Of a DNA stretch of 64,000 nt, positions 1 through 11,499 are shown in pieces. The DNA is taken from positions 62,001 to 126,000 of the forward strand of contig JAVSML010000968.1 of the NCBI GenBank assembly GCA_038503035.1. The letters run 5' to 3'. Numbering within the stretch: position 1 is the first letter of the stretch; every line of letters begins with the position of its first letter. This DNA is from Crocodylus rhombifer (taxonomy: Eukaryota > Chordata > Crocodylia > Crocodylidae). The notes under the pieces are model-generated. The model did no database searches. It was given only the letters and a program-made list of their open reading frames with translations, and was not told the origin of the DNA. A program made the translations under genes and the position numbers.

Positions 1-2495
1 TGGTTTTAGCATATGTCAATACAAGCATTAGGTGCAAGACATAGGAGGTGATAATGCCTCTTTACTCTGCACTCTATTGGTTAGGCCTCATTTGGAGTAC
101 TGTGTGCAGTTCTGGGATCCGCATTTTAAAAAGAATGTGAAAAAGTTAGAGAAGGACCAGAGGAAGGCAAAGATGATGATAAAGGACTTGGGAAGCAAAT
201 TATAGAAGGAGCATCTCAAGGAGCTAGAGCAGGGGCAGGCAATTATTTTGAGTGGAGGGCTGCTTACCTAGTTTTGGGAGGCTGTCGATGGCTGCATGGG
301 TAGCCCTGCCCCTTGACAGGTGCCCCGCCCCTTGACAGGTGCCCCATGCCCTGGTCACCATCTTGGGACCAACACCCCAATGTCTTGGGACCAATGTCCC
401 AGGGCCAGCACCAGTGGGGCCCAGAGCGGGGCACATGCTGGCAGGGGTCTGTGGAGCTGGGCTGGGCTGGACCAGCAGGGGGGGTGGAGCTGGCCCAGCT
501 CCGTACAGCCTCTGCCAGCTGGGACCCCACCCTGCCACCCTGCTCTGGGCCCCACCGGCACTGGCCCTGGGACAACGGTGCAGACCCTGCGCTCTCACTG
601 GCTTCCCGCCCTCTCATACCCAGTGCCCCCCAGTACAGGTGGGGGGCAGTGCACAGCCCCAACCCCCTGCTCGCCATCAGGGAAAAAACTGGTGCTGAGC
701 ATGGAGAAGTGGCCCCTCGCCTGTCCCATGGTTGGCACTCCGTGCTGCAGGCACTCGCAGCCCACATGGGGCTGTCCAGAGGAGGCACAGGCAGCCCCAG
801 GCAGGCTGTGAGTCACTACAGCACGGGGCACTGGCCATGGGGCAGGTGAGGGACCGCTTTTTCCTGCACCCAGCACCAGCTTGTAACCGACCCCACTGCC
901 AGCCTGGCAGTAGGGCCGGGTTACAAGCTGGTGCTGAGTGCAGGGGGGGAGGAGAAAGCGGCCCCTTGCCCCTCCCCACCCAAACCCGGTGCCCCGCGCT
1001 GCAGCTGCTTGAAGCCCACATGGGTTTGCCTGTGCCTCCTCTGGACAGCCCCACATGGGCTGCAAGCGCTTGCAGCATGGGGCACCAGCCATGGGGCGGG
1101 TGAGGGGCTGCTTTTCTCCGCACAGGGAAAAGCTGGGGGGGAGGGGGAGAAGAAACAGCCCCACCCCATGCCTGGTGCCCCACACTGCAGGTGCCCGCAG
1201 CCCTCGTGGGGCTGTCTGGAGCGGGTACAGGCAGCCCCACGTGGGCTGCAAACAGCTGTAGTGCAGGGCACCGGATGTGGGTGGAGAGGGGGCACTTCTC
1301 TCCCATGCTCCTTTCTTGCCCGGGGTCTTCCCCCCCCACACTTACCTGAGCTTCCTGCGCCAGGGCAGCCACTTGCTCCCAGGCTAGAAGCCCGAGCTGG
1401 GGCTTCTGGCTGGGGGTGGGGCTGGGTGGCTCCCCTGTTGTGGGAGCCCACTGGGCTTCCCATGGGTCCTACTGCCCTTGGTTCCTGTCATTTTTGACAG
1501 GAACTAAGGGCAGAGAAATATTAATTTTCCAAATTTTTTAGGGGTCCCATGGGCAAGATAGAATGGTCTCACAGGCCAGATGCGGCTCGCGGGCTGTATT
1601 TTGCCCACCCCTGAGCTAGAGACATTCAGCTTGAGGAAAAGCTGCTTAAAAGGGGACATGACAGCTGTCTTCAAACACTTGAAGGACTGTCATAAAGAAA
1701 AGGAAAAGCACCTTTTCTTTCTTGCTGCAGAGAGGAGGATGTGGATCAATGTTTTGAAGTTGCAGTAAAGTAATTTTAGATTGGATATCCAGGAAAACTT
1801 CACTGTTAGAATAGTGAGGCAGTGGAATAGACTACATAGGGACGTTGTGGACTCTCCATCACTGGAGGTATTCAAGTAGAGGTTGGACAGCCACTGGTAA
1901 AGGATGGTCTAGGTGTAGCTATGCCTATGTTCTACTAGGAGTATTTCCCATGCTTCTAGGTTATACTGGTTCCCCCCCACATCCCCTACTTTCTATTATA
2001 TGTGTTAGGGTGTTTTTAAACCTTGCTCAGAAGTATTGGATGTTGGCTACAGCCAAGGGTGGGAACATTGATTGGGATGTGTCAATGTTCCTGCTGGAAC
2101 CAAACTGGATATTCCTAGCTACAGAGTTTTGCACCTCTGCTCAGCATCAGACTGATCACCATATTTGGGAGGTATTTTATCCAATGATCAAATTGTTGGG
2201 GATTTTGCCTCCCTCTATAGTGCAGGGCATGGCCCTCTACCAGAGTCTCTTGAGCACACACTGATACCATTTCATAGGAGCAAGACATTGGATTCCCTAG
2301 TTCCCCTGCTTTCTCTGTGGCAGGTTAGGGTGTCAGGTCTGTGTTGTGTCAGGGTTGATGGCAATATTATGCAGAGTTTAGATTATGGTTTGTATAGGAT
2401 GGTTTGGATAGGGATGATCCTGCCTCAGGTAGGAGATTGAACAAGATGGCCTCTGGAAGTCTCTTCCAGTACCACTTTTCTATTATTCTATCTTA
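1..2495 (+). mobile_element. CR1 LINE 3' part, split by a hAT insertion
   Basis: Bases 1-229 and 1614-2495 read continuously, in plus orientation, as the C-terminal end of a CR1 reverse transcriptase frame. After the interruption come residues resembling LKGDMTAVFKHLKDC, then an SPSLEVFK-like stretch around 1850. From about 1960 a long CR1 3' UTR follows, ending in a TTCTATTATTCTAT-type tail near 2490. The copy is decayed by stops and small indels. It is 5'-truncated by the window edge or earlier. Confidence 0.85.
230..1613. mobile_element. Non-autonomous hAT-like element with perfect 8 bp target duplication
   Basis: The 1384-base element starts CAGGGGCAGGCAA and ends with the inverse of CAGGGGTGGGCAA. 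The 8-mer AGCTAGAG stands on both sides (222-229 and 1614-1621). The interior is GC-rich and made of inverted repeats (about 342-480 against 515-605, and 740-800 against 1015-1075). No transposase frame was seen. The terminal 120 bases at the right end match the short MITE at 46325. It sits inside a CR1 copy, so it is the younger insertion. Confidence 0.93.
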
Positions 2496-4096
2496 AGTCT
2501 GTGATCCAGTAAGACTCCCGGATCCTTCTCCACATTGATGGCATGAAGCCAGTTTTCATCCATTTTGTATTTCATTTTTGATTATTCTTTCTGAGGTGTA
2601 GTACATTGCATCTGTCAGCATTGGACATAATCCTGTTGCCTCTAGTTCAGTTTTCTTGTCGATTAAGATCCTTCTAAATAACCACCTGTCCACCAGTGCG
2701 TTCAGCATCCTTTCTGGTTTCATATTGTATACGTATTTACTCCAGAAGCTCTCTATTCCAGCATTCAAATAATTAATAAACATGCTGACTCCTGTGGCAC
2801 TCCACTCAAAACCTTTCCAACATGGAACCATTTGTAATTACCCTTTGCTTGTAGCTACTGGGCCAGTTGTCTATCCACCTTGCAGTAGTTTCTGTCTGGC
2901 CCATATTTCTCTAATTTATTCATAAAAAGAACGCAAGGGGCTTTGTCAAAAGCTTTACTTTTTGCAGTGGATGCACTATAGCCACTGCATTCCCCTCAAA
3001 TAGCCAGTTAGTTACTTTAATGATGAAAGAGATCAAATGTATTTTGCATAATTTGTTCTAGGCAAAACTATGCTGGCTTTTTGTGATCAGTTCCAGATGC
3101 TTGTGAATGGACTTTCTTATATGTTCCAGTAACTTCTTGAGTATTGAAGTAAGGCTAATGGGTCTATAATTCCATAGCTCATTCTTTTTGCCTTTTTAAA
3201 AAGGAGACAATGGCCCTTTTCCACTCCTCTGGTATCCTGCCTGTTTCCCATGATTTGGTAAATAATTTTGGCAAGAGCTCACAAATGGCCTTTGCCTGTT
3301 CCTTTAGTACCATGGAATGAAGTTCAGCAGACCCCACTGACTTAAATTTGTTCAAACAATCAAAAACTCTGTGTCTCTTTCATTACCTCAACCCTCAGTT
3401 TGTTCCTGTCCTTATCCAAGTTATCCTTGTTCATATCTGTCGAGTTAGCCCTGCTTCTTTGTGTCTTTGGGAAGAGCTCACTCTATTTAGCATGACCCAC
3501 AGCTTCCTTGGTCATTCGTTTCTTCTAAACATAGTTATAGAACCTTTTCTTGTCCTTCACTTTGCTTGACAGGTGTAGCTTTTTTTTTTTACCTTCGCTT
3601 CTTAGACCGTGTCCCTGCAAGATCTTGCTATTTCATGCCATGCTTCCTTGGGGACCTCCCTATCTTTCCATTTCCTGTATGCTCTCCTTTTACTTTTGAG
3701 GCATCCAAAAAAGATCCTTATGCAGCCACATTTGTCTCTTGGATATAGTGTATCCACTTGGCATTGTTCTTGTGCTTCTATCAAATCATAGTAGCTTCTT
3801 GTTGGGCTTCCAATACTATGCCCTTTAAAAGGTGCCAGCTCTCCTGGGCCCCATTATCCCTCAGATCCATCCTCCCATGGCATCTTGCCCACTAATTCAT
3901 TCATCTGATTGAAATCCACACTTCTGAAATCCAGGGTCTTAGTTCCGCTGCCCTCATGCTTGCCCTGTTTCAGATCATGAATTCCATCATACTATGAACA
4001 TTTCCTCCCAAGTCTCCCATCACCTTCACATCCTCAACCAATTCTTCCTCATTTAGTCAAGACAAAATACAACACAAATGATCCTCTAGTTGTATC

Positions 4097-4572
4097 CTAA
4101 TTTTTTGGGAACAGATAGCTGTCCTCCACACAAGTTAGGAACTTGCTCAACATCCAGCATGTATTCAAAATATTAAAGTCCCTCACCAGTACAATTTCAA
4201 AATTCTTGGATAATTTTATCATCTCCTTAAACAGTGCCTCATATACCTCTTCTTCCTGACTTGGCAATCTATAACAAATCCCTGCCACTATATCACTTCC
4301 GCACCATTCCACTCTTATATTTACCCAGATACACTCAGACCTGCTACTTCCTTCCTCCTGAACAAGGGGGAAACCGTATATTTGTCATATTTGCCACCAC
4401 CATTTTTCCCTATCCTGTCTTTCCAAAACAGGGTGTATACCTCAAAGTTTACATTCCAATTATAAGAGTTGCCCCACCAAATCTCTGTAATCCTAATCAG
4501 GTGATAATTTTTTTCCTGTATTATGATTACTAGCTCACCTTGTTTGTTCCCCATAGTCATATTTTTATACAC
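4097..4572 (-). pseudogene. CR1 ORF2 endonuclease remnant
   Basis: Two minus frames (4572-4321 and 4312-4097), separated by a frameshift, resemble the APE-type endonuclease of CR1. Visible blocks are GNKQGELVII, ITEIWWGNSYNWN (the TETWW block), GICYRLPSQEEEV and VLVRDFNI (the GDFN block, G changed to R). Catalytic residues are altered, so it is inactive. Confidence 0.8.
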
Positions 4573-4663
4573 ACCTCTGAAGTATTCCCCTCTTGCATTA
4601 TATGGTTCCAGAACTCTCTGGCCTTTCTTCTGAGTTGAACTGCATCTTCCAGTCCTCTTCCCT

Positions 4664-4930
4664 CTAGATTGCTTGCTCTGGCTGGAAGTCTTTTATGCAA
4701 TACCCCACCAAATCTCCCCTAAGTAGGACAGCCAGATGATTCCCCAAACTGCTTTTTCCAGTCCTAGTCAAATGGATCCTGTCTCTCAATAGCAATCTTC
4801 CTTGCCAGAACATGTGCCCATTATCAAAGAATCCAAAGCTTTCACACTGACATGCCCTTCTTAGCCAGACATTTACCTCCATGATGGGTCCCTGTCTGAA
4901 CCTTTATCTGCAACGTATTAATGAGAACAC
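4664..4930 (-). pseudogene. CR1 ORF1 esterase, C-terminal remnant
   Basis: The minus frame at 4882-4664 (72 codons) contains MEVNVWLRRAC, GFFDNG and DRIHLTRTGK. These match the end of the SGNH-type esterase in CR1 ORF1, where the histidine of the D-x-x-H-L-T block is catalytic. The first half of the domain lies beyond the LTR insertion at 5998-6200. It is dead as a gene because of the insertion and stops. Confidence 0.8.
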
Positions 4931-4933
4931 AGC

Positions 4934-5992
4934 TGTAGCTGGGTTATTGAGTTGCCTGCTACTGAAGATAGAAAATGGGTTAGCTGCCATTTATTAAGGC
5001 AGCAGGTGCCAGTTGTTATGGGAGCTGATTAAATCAGCTGACTGCCAGGGGGCCAGGCTTGGCCTTCATAAGGAAGGAAGGCTGAGGCCAGAGACAGTTT
5101 CCTCCAGACAGTTGCAGCTGTAGCCCAAGTCAATAGTTGCAGCCTGACCACTAACCGGCTGCAATGATGCAGGGGTAGAGAGAACCCTGATGGAGGTATG
5201 AGAGAGAGCCAGCATAGAGCCAAGTTGGTATTATAAGCTCAGGGGCTTATGATGCGTTATAGCTGGCTGGCTTATAGTTTTGTTGAGTTGTGATTATTAC
5301 ACCGGAGGACCGGGTGAGGCTGTAGGGGTGGAGGAGGCCTCAGCAGGAGCTTCCCAGTAAGGTGGGGGAGTTCCTGGCACCATGGAGGGTGCTGTGTTGT
5401 GGGGCTGTCCCGACCCCAGCCCATTGGGGCGACTTCGGGAAGAGTCCAGTAGAGGTGGAAGCCCAGTAGGGCGCGGGCCCAGGAAGGTGGGTCTAAGCAG
5501 TGGTGGGGTCCTGACCCCAGCCCAGCGTGGGCATTACCAGGACAGGCCCCAATTGGGAAGAGCCCCAGTGGGGCGAAGGCCCGAGTGTGGGTGGGGAGCA
5601 CAAGGGGCGCGACTACAGGCCCGAGTGCGGGCGGGGAACATAGGGGAAGCAGGCCCGAGCGGGGCGCTTCCTGGAAGTTACGAAGCCCTAAGTGGGGTGT
5701 AAGTCCATTGAGAAGTCCAAGCTGGGTGAGAAGGGGCACAGTCAGGGAGCCACCCCAGGAGTGGGGTGCGTGCATTGAGTTGGCCCCGGGAGAGGACCAG
5801 CACCGGGACTCAGAGAAAATCGCAGTATAGTAAGATCAGCCCTGTGCCAAGAAGGGTAGGAAGGCAGCCTCCACTGACAATACTAAGATCAAAGACGTGG
5901 CGGGCGAGATAGAGGGTGCATTCAAGCCCTAGGCTGGCACGGTAGGCAAGGGCACTAGTGGAGGTCACGGCACCCCTAGGAACCGTCCTGCT
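4934..5992 (+). mobile_element. LTR retroelement fragment, copy A (LTR plus leader)
   Basis: Bases 4934-5301 match the LTR at 16788-17200. Both start TGTAGC, share TAGCTGCCA and TCAGCTGACYGCCAGGGGG, and end ATTACA. Both are followed by GGAGGACCGGGTGAGG, the likely primer-binding region. A GC-rich leader of diverged repeats follows (5302-5800), then a stretch containing AAGACGTGG-GGGCGAGA that also occurs at 18212. The copy ends about where the CR1 frame resumes. Flanking ACAGC (4929-4933) and ACAAC (5993-5997) may be a 5-base target duplication with one mismatch. No right LTR is present. Confidence 0.7.
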
Positions 5993-5997
5993 ACAAC

Positions 5998-6200
5998 AAC
6001 CCATGCTCCAAATTGTTTAGTCCTCCCACAATAAGCATCATATAGTCTCATAGCAATATCACTGGTGCCAGCATGGACAAGAAGGAAAGAGCAGTGGTCT
6101 GAGGGATGGATGAGCTCTGGCAATCCTCCTGGGACGTCTTAAATATAGGCTCCAGGCAAACAGCACAACTCCTTCATGTCAGGGTCTCTGATCAAGCATA
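5998..6200 (-). pseudogene. CR1 ORF1 esterase, N-terminal remnant
   Basis: Minus translation gives RDPDMKELCCLPGA, one stop, then LPELIHPSD and LLVHAGTSDIA. The last matches the HVGTND block of the CR1 esterase. The frame continues at 4930 after the LTR insertion, which proves the insertion came later than the CR1 copy. Confidence 0.75.
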
Positions 6201-6225
6201 ACTAGCTGGGCCGAACACTTGAGCC

Positions 6226-7043
6226 ATCACACCTGCCCCTGATCCCTAGCTAATCAGACTGCTCCAGTTTTCTGCAGAGGTGAGCAACTGGATTGGGGGC
6301 TGAAAGTGCTGGTTACCCCTTTTAAGCACACCTGCAGCTGCCTTGACACAGTTTCAATCTGTTTTGACAAGCTTCATGTTCATTGTCCTTCTGGTCCTTT
6401 GGGCTCCACATTCAGTCCTGGCTTTTCCTGACTCTGACCTCAGATCTCCCCTAAAATGAGGCATTAGCTCTCTGATCCCTAGTTTCTGTTCTTGGTTTGC
6501 CCCTTGGATTATGCCTCTCAGATTTCATCTGTTGGTCCACCTGGAACTTAGAGTCTGTACTCCCACCTCCTCAACCTAGACTCCAGCCCAATGCTCTGCT
6601 AATTTGTGCCCCCTCCTTGCTAACCCCCTGTTCCCAGTCAGCCATCCACCAAGGGGCAAAAGAGCTGCCTGCTCCCAGGATGGGCTCTGCCACAGGAGCC
6701 CAGGTGCAGACTCTGCCCCTTGCCCGAGCAGCAAAGAGCTCTAAGCCCCCTACTCCCAGATCATGATTGGGGAGCAGTGGCTGGGAGATCCTTTTCTCCC
6801 AGACCAAGGTCTGTGGTAACAGGGCTCAAGCTGGGAGACCCTTATGGCCCCTGGGTGCTAGTCCAGGAAGAGCCTGGAGCTTCCTCCTAGCAGCAGGGCC
6901 CATTGGAGGGCTGCAGGAAACTGGGTGCAAATCTGCTCCCTAATCCCTTCATGTGCAGACTCCTGCTCAGAAACCCTTACTCCAGGGTATCTTCCACCAG
7001 AGTAAATTTGGGCTGGAGTGAATGGATATATAGATATGCCCAG
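6226..7043. other. No gene recognised
   Basis: Moderately GC-rich sequence with short open frames only. Bases 6660-6990 carry internally similar GGGAG/CTCCCAG phrases, suggesting an old repeat, but no family is recognised. Confidence 0.4.
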
Positions 7044-7301
7044 TGGGCATGTTTACACCTGCATTAATGAGTCATAGTTACTACACATTAAGTTCAGTAC
7101 CTGCAATAACAGGTACTAGTTCAATGCATAGTAACTAGCACTACTGCGCAGTAGAGCCAGCGCATGCCTTTTTAGTGATGTCAACACACAGTAGATTAAT
7201 TCTACTGTGCATTAGTTCAATAGTATAGCATTTGCCATGAGGCACTAACGCACAGTCGAATTAGTCTACTGTACATTTAGTGTCTTGTGTAGATGCACCC
7301 A
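7044..7301. mobile_element. MITE with long terminal inverted repeats
   Basis: The left end TGGGCATGTTTACACCTGCA is mirrored at the right by the inverse of TGGGTGCATCTACACAAGAC. The interior repeats ACTGYGCATTAG-like words in both directions. The element is 258 bases with no coding capacity. No clear target duplication is seen, so the superfamily is unassigned. Confidence 0.65.
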
Positions 7302-7396
7302 ATCTCAGGTACACCTAGGAATATATATATTTTTACTCCAAATGAAACAAACCCACAATCCCTGGTTTAGAATGCCAGTGCTTTACTCTTTAGGCA

Positions 7397-7937
7397 CTGT
7401 GATAGCACAAGGCTGGAGTTGCCATGGAGACTGGCCCCAGCCATACTGGCAGGGCGGGGCAGGGGGCTGCTCCAGACCCACTAGGATCTTGCGGTGGCAG
7501 CAGGAGCCAGGGTAGAACTATGATCTGCTGTCTGCATGCTCCAGGTAGGGGTGTGCAGGGAGCGTATTGAGGCTCTGCCCCAGCTCCTTGCAGCAGTGAC
7601 AGTGTGGTCCTGAGCTGGGACAGAGCTGTGATCCATTGCCTGCATGCCCCTGCCCAGAGTGTGCAGGCAGCAGATCGTGGCTCTGCCCTGGCCCTGAACA
7701 AAGCTGCCCCTGCAACAAGATCCCAGTGGCTCCAGAGCAGCCCCCTACCCTGCCCTGCTGGGTGCCTTGCCAGTGTAGCTGGGGCTGTCTCCATGGAAAC
7801 TGCAGTCTTGTGCTATCACAGTGCAGCAGCTGTGGTTTCCATGGAGACTAGCCCCAGCCATGTGGTCATGGGCAGCTGGGAAATGGAGTCCACTGCTGGC
7901 CAGATCCAGCCCACAGGCCAGACTTTGTCCACCCCTG
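7397..7937. mobile_element. hAT-like fragment built around a large imperfect palindrome
   Basis: Bases 7397-7826 fold back on themselves. CACTGTGATAGCACAAG at 7397 is matched by CTTGTGCTATCACAGTG ending at 7826, and the arms continue inwards through CCATGGAGAC, GCAGGGGGCTG and AGGATCTTGC words. The right end TTTGTCCACCCCTG (to 7937) matches the hAT termini elsewhere in the window and is followed by CTGTAGAG, a TA-centred 8-mer. The left terminus is not certain. Confidence 0.65.
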
Positions 7938-8178
7938 CTGTAGAGGGATGGTGCATAAATCCCTAAAGTTTTCAGTCACCCTCATGTCACAGCATTTGTC
8001 AGCCCTGCCACTAAAGATGCCACTAGGAAGCCTGAAATTTTATTCCTGGATCTGTAAGGAGGAGGTGATGGTTCCACTACAGACATTAGGACAATGGTGT
8101 CATATTAATTGGGTAATGTCCTTGTTGCTGCTGATTCACCCCTTGCTCCTCACTCATGTGCATACTCATGCCCTAAGG

Positions 8179-8515
8179 CATAAATCTCAACCGGGGTGCT
8201 ACAGCACCCTGGGGTGCCTTGAGACCATTTCATAGATGTTGTCAGGTGCCATACAATATTAGCTCTGCTAAGCGTGCAAATAAGATTCACGATACAAACC
8301 CAGAGATTTCAAACAGTAACCCATTGTGTTAAAACCATTCTGCCCTGTTGTGTTCTAAGTTTTGCAACAGGAAGACTGTTTTGTTATTTTTTGGTGTCCA
8401 AAAAAATGAGTGAAAATAACGAGCTGGTACTTTTCAAAGAGTGCCTCGAGTTCAACAAGGGGTGCCTTGAATCTAACGAGAGGTGCCATAAGTTTAAAGA
8501 GGTTGAAAAGCAGTG
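8179..8515. mobile_element. Short hAT MITE, 337 bases
   Basis: Termini are CATAAATCTCAACC and the inverse of CACTGCTTTTCAACC. The flanks are CCCTAAGG (8171-8178) and TCCTAAGG (8516-8523), a target duplication with one mismatch. The related MITE at 55933-56264 lies in the opposite orientation. Confidence 0.8.
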
Positions 8516-8523
8516 TCCTAAGG

Positions 8524-9349
8524 GGAGGGCCTCCATTACCAGCTCATAAGTGGGTTGCTTAACCTACTAATTTCTGCATGTAGGCTTTGTTCCCTGAGAA
8601 GCTCCTCAGCCAGTCCTTCCAAATAAAATAGCCTTTCATACAAACAAACAAAAAAAGAAAATAAAACCCTGTTCTCTTGTTCCTGGACACTGGGAGGGGA
8701 ACTCTTTCAGTTCTGGATTCGGCACAGCAACCTGACTCCTCCTTGGTATCAAGCATGTTCTGTCCCCAGCTTGTTTCCCCATCCTCCACTTACTGTTCTG
8801 GGAGCTTTTTAAAGTTCCAAGCAGGACGCTCCCTACCTATCCACATGCCCTGAAACTGGGGTCTCTCGAAAGGGCTTTCTGTTCAGTTACACATCGCACA
8901 CCCAAGAGTGGAATCTTTGACCCACTCCTCTGTATTGAGCCACCCTCCTTCCCACAAGAAGTCCACTTTGACATATGCAGCTCCTGGCCAGCGGCAGATG
9001 TGAAAGGAGCATGGTTGTAGTGCCAGGTACCAACATGTTAGTCTAGGTTTAGCTTCTCTCATCACATGTAACCACATTAGGACAGCTTGATCTGTAAGTA
9101 AAGGAGGCCCAAAGGAGGTAATACTGAAGGGGCTTAATCACCCACTTCAGAGCAAGGTGTTTCTTCTTGACTAAAGCATATCTCTGCTCTTGAGGAAGGA
9201 TCTTTAGACTCATGTACAGAATGGGATGCTTTCCATCCTCAAAGCCCTGAAGTGAGAATAACCCTAAGGCTTCCCACTGATGTATTCATTTGTAAAATAA
9301 AACTGTGAGTAACATCTGAACTGCACAGGCCTGGGGTAGTACACATTAC
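8524..9349. other. No gene recognised
   Basis: Unique-looking AT-rich sequence with short open frames and no recognised domain or repeat. Confidence 0.4.
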
Positions 9350-10651
9350 TACAGGTGCACCGATACATCAGTCTGATATCAAGTCGGCACTGATATAAAG
9401 AAATTGGCTGTATCAGAAATCGGCCCAATGCAGCTGATAATTTGGCAGATAAATGCCCGTGCATGTGCGCAGCTGCAACATAGCATGCAGGCAGTGAGGA
9501 GCACAGCGTGGCAGCTTGGACAGTTGCGTGTAGCTGGTAAGTCTGTTGTGGGGGACGGAGGAGGGAAGGCAAATCAACATCCCCTACGGTGAGGGAGGAA
9601 GTGGGGCAGGGGCTTGGGCAGGCACTGCCCAGCCAGGGTGGGCATGGGACAGAGCTGTGGCTTGGCCAAGCGGCACAGGGCGGGGGGCATGTGCCCCCTG
9701 GATCTGCATGAGGTGGGGGGGGGGGGGGGGGTTTGCAGCTGCGGGCTGGAGCCGGGGCTGTGCTGGGCTCTTGTTAGCGAAGGCTGGATTCAAAGCATGT
9801 GGCGGCTCTGGGAGGGGGCTACGCGGAAGGCTGCAGCCACCCCAAATTTTGCTGTAGCCCTCCCCCCACCCCCCTTCCCAGCACCACTGCCACCTGCCTG
9901 GTGCAGCTCCAGCTCAAGCCCCGGCTCCACCCATGCACTGGGAAGATCTGAGGCTGTACCAGGCAGGCGGCAGCAGCACTTGGGGGGGGGGGGTGTTGGG
10001 AGGGGGGTACGGCAAAATTTGGGGTGGCTGCAGCCCCCCCATAGGCCCCTCCCAGAGCCACTGTTCACTCCAGTTCCAGCGCCGGCCAAGAAGAACATGG
10101 AACAGCCCCAGCTCCAGGTGGCAGCTGTAGCCCACCCTCCACACCCTTCGCAGATCTAGGGGGCACCCCCACCCCTGTGCTCTCCAAAGGTGCACACAGC
10201 AGCCAGAGCCATACCCCTCCCCCAGTGTCCCCCAGATGAGCCTTGGATCCATCCCACATCCTGCCCCAGTCCCTGCCCTGCTTCCTCCCGCACTGCAGGG
10301 GGGGTGTTGATCTGCCAAACCCAATGCCCCTTCCCTCCACCCTTCCCTTCCACCACAACAGAGTTACCAGCTGAACACAGCTGTATCGGAAATCAGATCA
10401 GCATCAGCCGATATGCCTCCTTAAAAATCATCTATCGGTACCAGCACTGGCAACATGTAGGGGGTGCACATGCACCCCCTGGAAGCACCAGCCACAAAAC
10501 CAGAAGTGCACTTCTGGTTTTGCCGCTGGCTTGGTGATCGGCTGCTGAGGGGACAACCCCCCCCCAGCCCATCAGCAATATGGTGCCCCCCCCGACTGGC
10601 ACCAGTCACCCATGGTTATTGGCCCCCAAAATCTCTATCGGTGCACACTTA
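9350..10651. mobile_element. DNA transposon with TGCACCGATA termini and perfect 8 bp target duplication
   Basis: The left end TACAGGTGCACCGATA is mirrored by the inverse of TAAGTGTGCACCGATA. CACATTAC flanks both ends (9342-9349 and 10652-10659). Near both termini are repeated words of the type GATATC, ATCAG and TCGGCA. The core is GC-rich with G and C homopolymers and no transposase. A second copy's right end is at 25276. Target-duplication length fits hAT, but the termini differ from the other hAT elements here. Confidence 0.85.
10449..10615. repeat. Dispersed repeat, member 1 of 3
   Basis: It starts GGCAACATGTAGGGGGTGCA and ends near CAGTCACCCATG. The same pattern of ends (CATATAG-GTGCA and AGTTACTCATG) is seen at about 10808-11107 and 39070-39393. 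It lies inside the element at 9350-10651, so it is either nested or a shared internal module. Confidence 0.5.
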
Positions 10652-10799
10652 CACATTACCCATTTTCTCTTTCTGAGTACCTCAGCACATGCTGGTAACC
10701 ACTGCACTGCTCTGGGCACCATTTTTGTGAAACTAATGTTAGTGGGGTATTAATTTATGAGAACTGTGGGATAAAGTGCTGATAATTTGCCAATCCCAG

Positions 10800-11107
10800 A
10801 AACAGTGGTGACATATAGAAGGTGCATAAGCACCCCCTGGGAGCACCGGTGTACCCCCAGACTAGCCACACTCGCTGCTTAGGTGATGGGCAAGGGAGGC
10901 AGGAGGGTGCCAGTGCCCCTCCTGCAAGCACCGGCCAATTGCTGCAGCCTCTCCCAGAAGCGGCCGCAGCCACTTCCAGAAGTGGCTGCAGCAATCGGCC
11001 ATGGGGGAACTCCTCCTGGGCAGCGAGATCTGCCATGAGGGGACCAGGTGCGAGGGGCGGGGGGGGGGCATGTGCACCCCCCTGACTAAGGCGGCATCAG
11101 TTACTCA
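10800..11107. repeat. Dispersed repeat, member 2 of 3
   Basis: It opens GTGACATATAGAAGGTGCAT and closes CATCAGTTACTCATG, resembling the repeats at 10449 and 39070. The interior is GC-rich with short inverted words (GCAGCC/GGCTGC). It is non-coding. Confidence 0.5.
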
Positions 11108-11284
11108 TGCCCAGGAGGGAGGCCTTTATGTCCTGGGTATAGGTGCTTTACCAAGACTCTGCCAAGGCTTTTTGTTCACAAGGGGTCTGATCTCCCAATT
11201 GCCTAGTGCATGCCCTAAAAATGTGGTTTCCTAACAGCCAAGCGAGCAATTTAATGGATTAACTGTTAGGCTTGTGGCCTAAAA

Positions 11285-11473
11285 TTACTGTAGTACTGCC
11301 CTGACCCACTGGAGGTGTTCCTTCCAGGCACTTGTGAACGCTTTCACATAGTCAAGAAAGGCCAAGTTACACTCAGTGCAACCAGAGTACCTGTATCCTT
11401 CTTTACTGATTCCCATAGTTGCTTGGGTATTCAGGAGAACTCTTTTTAGACAAGACATACTGTTTTCAGGCAT
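11285..11473 (-). pseudogene. Ty3/gypsy reverse transcriptase fragment
   Basis: The 62-codon minus frame includes LAFLDYVKAFT followed by WKEHLQWVRAVLQ. This corresponds to the AYLDDV catalytic block and the EHL--VRAVLQ helix of Ty3/gypsy reverse transcriptases. The second catalytic aspartate is replaced by Y, so it is inactive. It lies downstream of the integrase in transcription direction. Confidence 0.7.
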
Positions 11474-11499
11474 TACCTCCTAAAGAATATCCTGATGAG

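Larger units (their letters stand above)
2496..6225 (-). mobile_element. CR1 LINE in minus orientation (ORF1 esterase, endonuclease, RT), split by an LTR element
   Basis: Reading leftwards from about 6.2 kb, the copy carries the ORF1 esterase region (6200-5998, resumed at 4930-4664). The ORF2 endonuclease follows (4572-4097), then a decayed linker and the reverse transcriptase first half (about 3360-2500). The CR1 3' end is missing; it abuts another CR1 of opposite direction at about 2495. All frames are broken. An LTR-element fragment at 4934-5992 interrupts ORF1. Confidence 0.85.

Noticed and set aside
264..1463. Overlapping frames of 120-250 codons near the left edge
   Set aside because: They are all within the hAT element and come from GC-rich inverted repeats on both strands.
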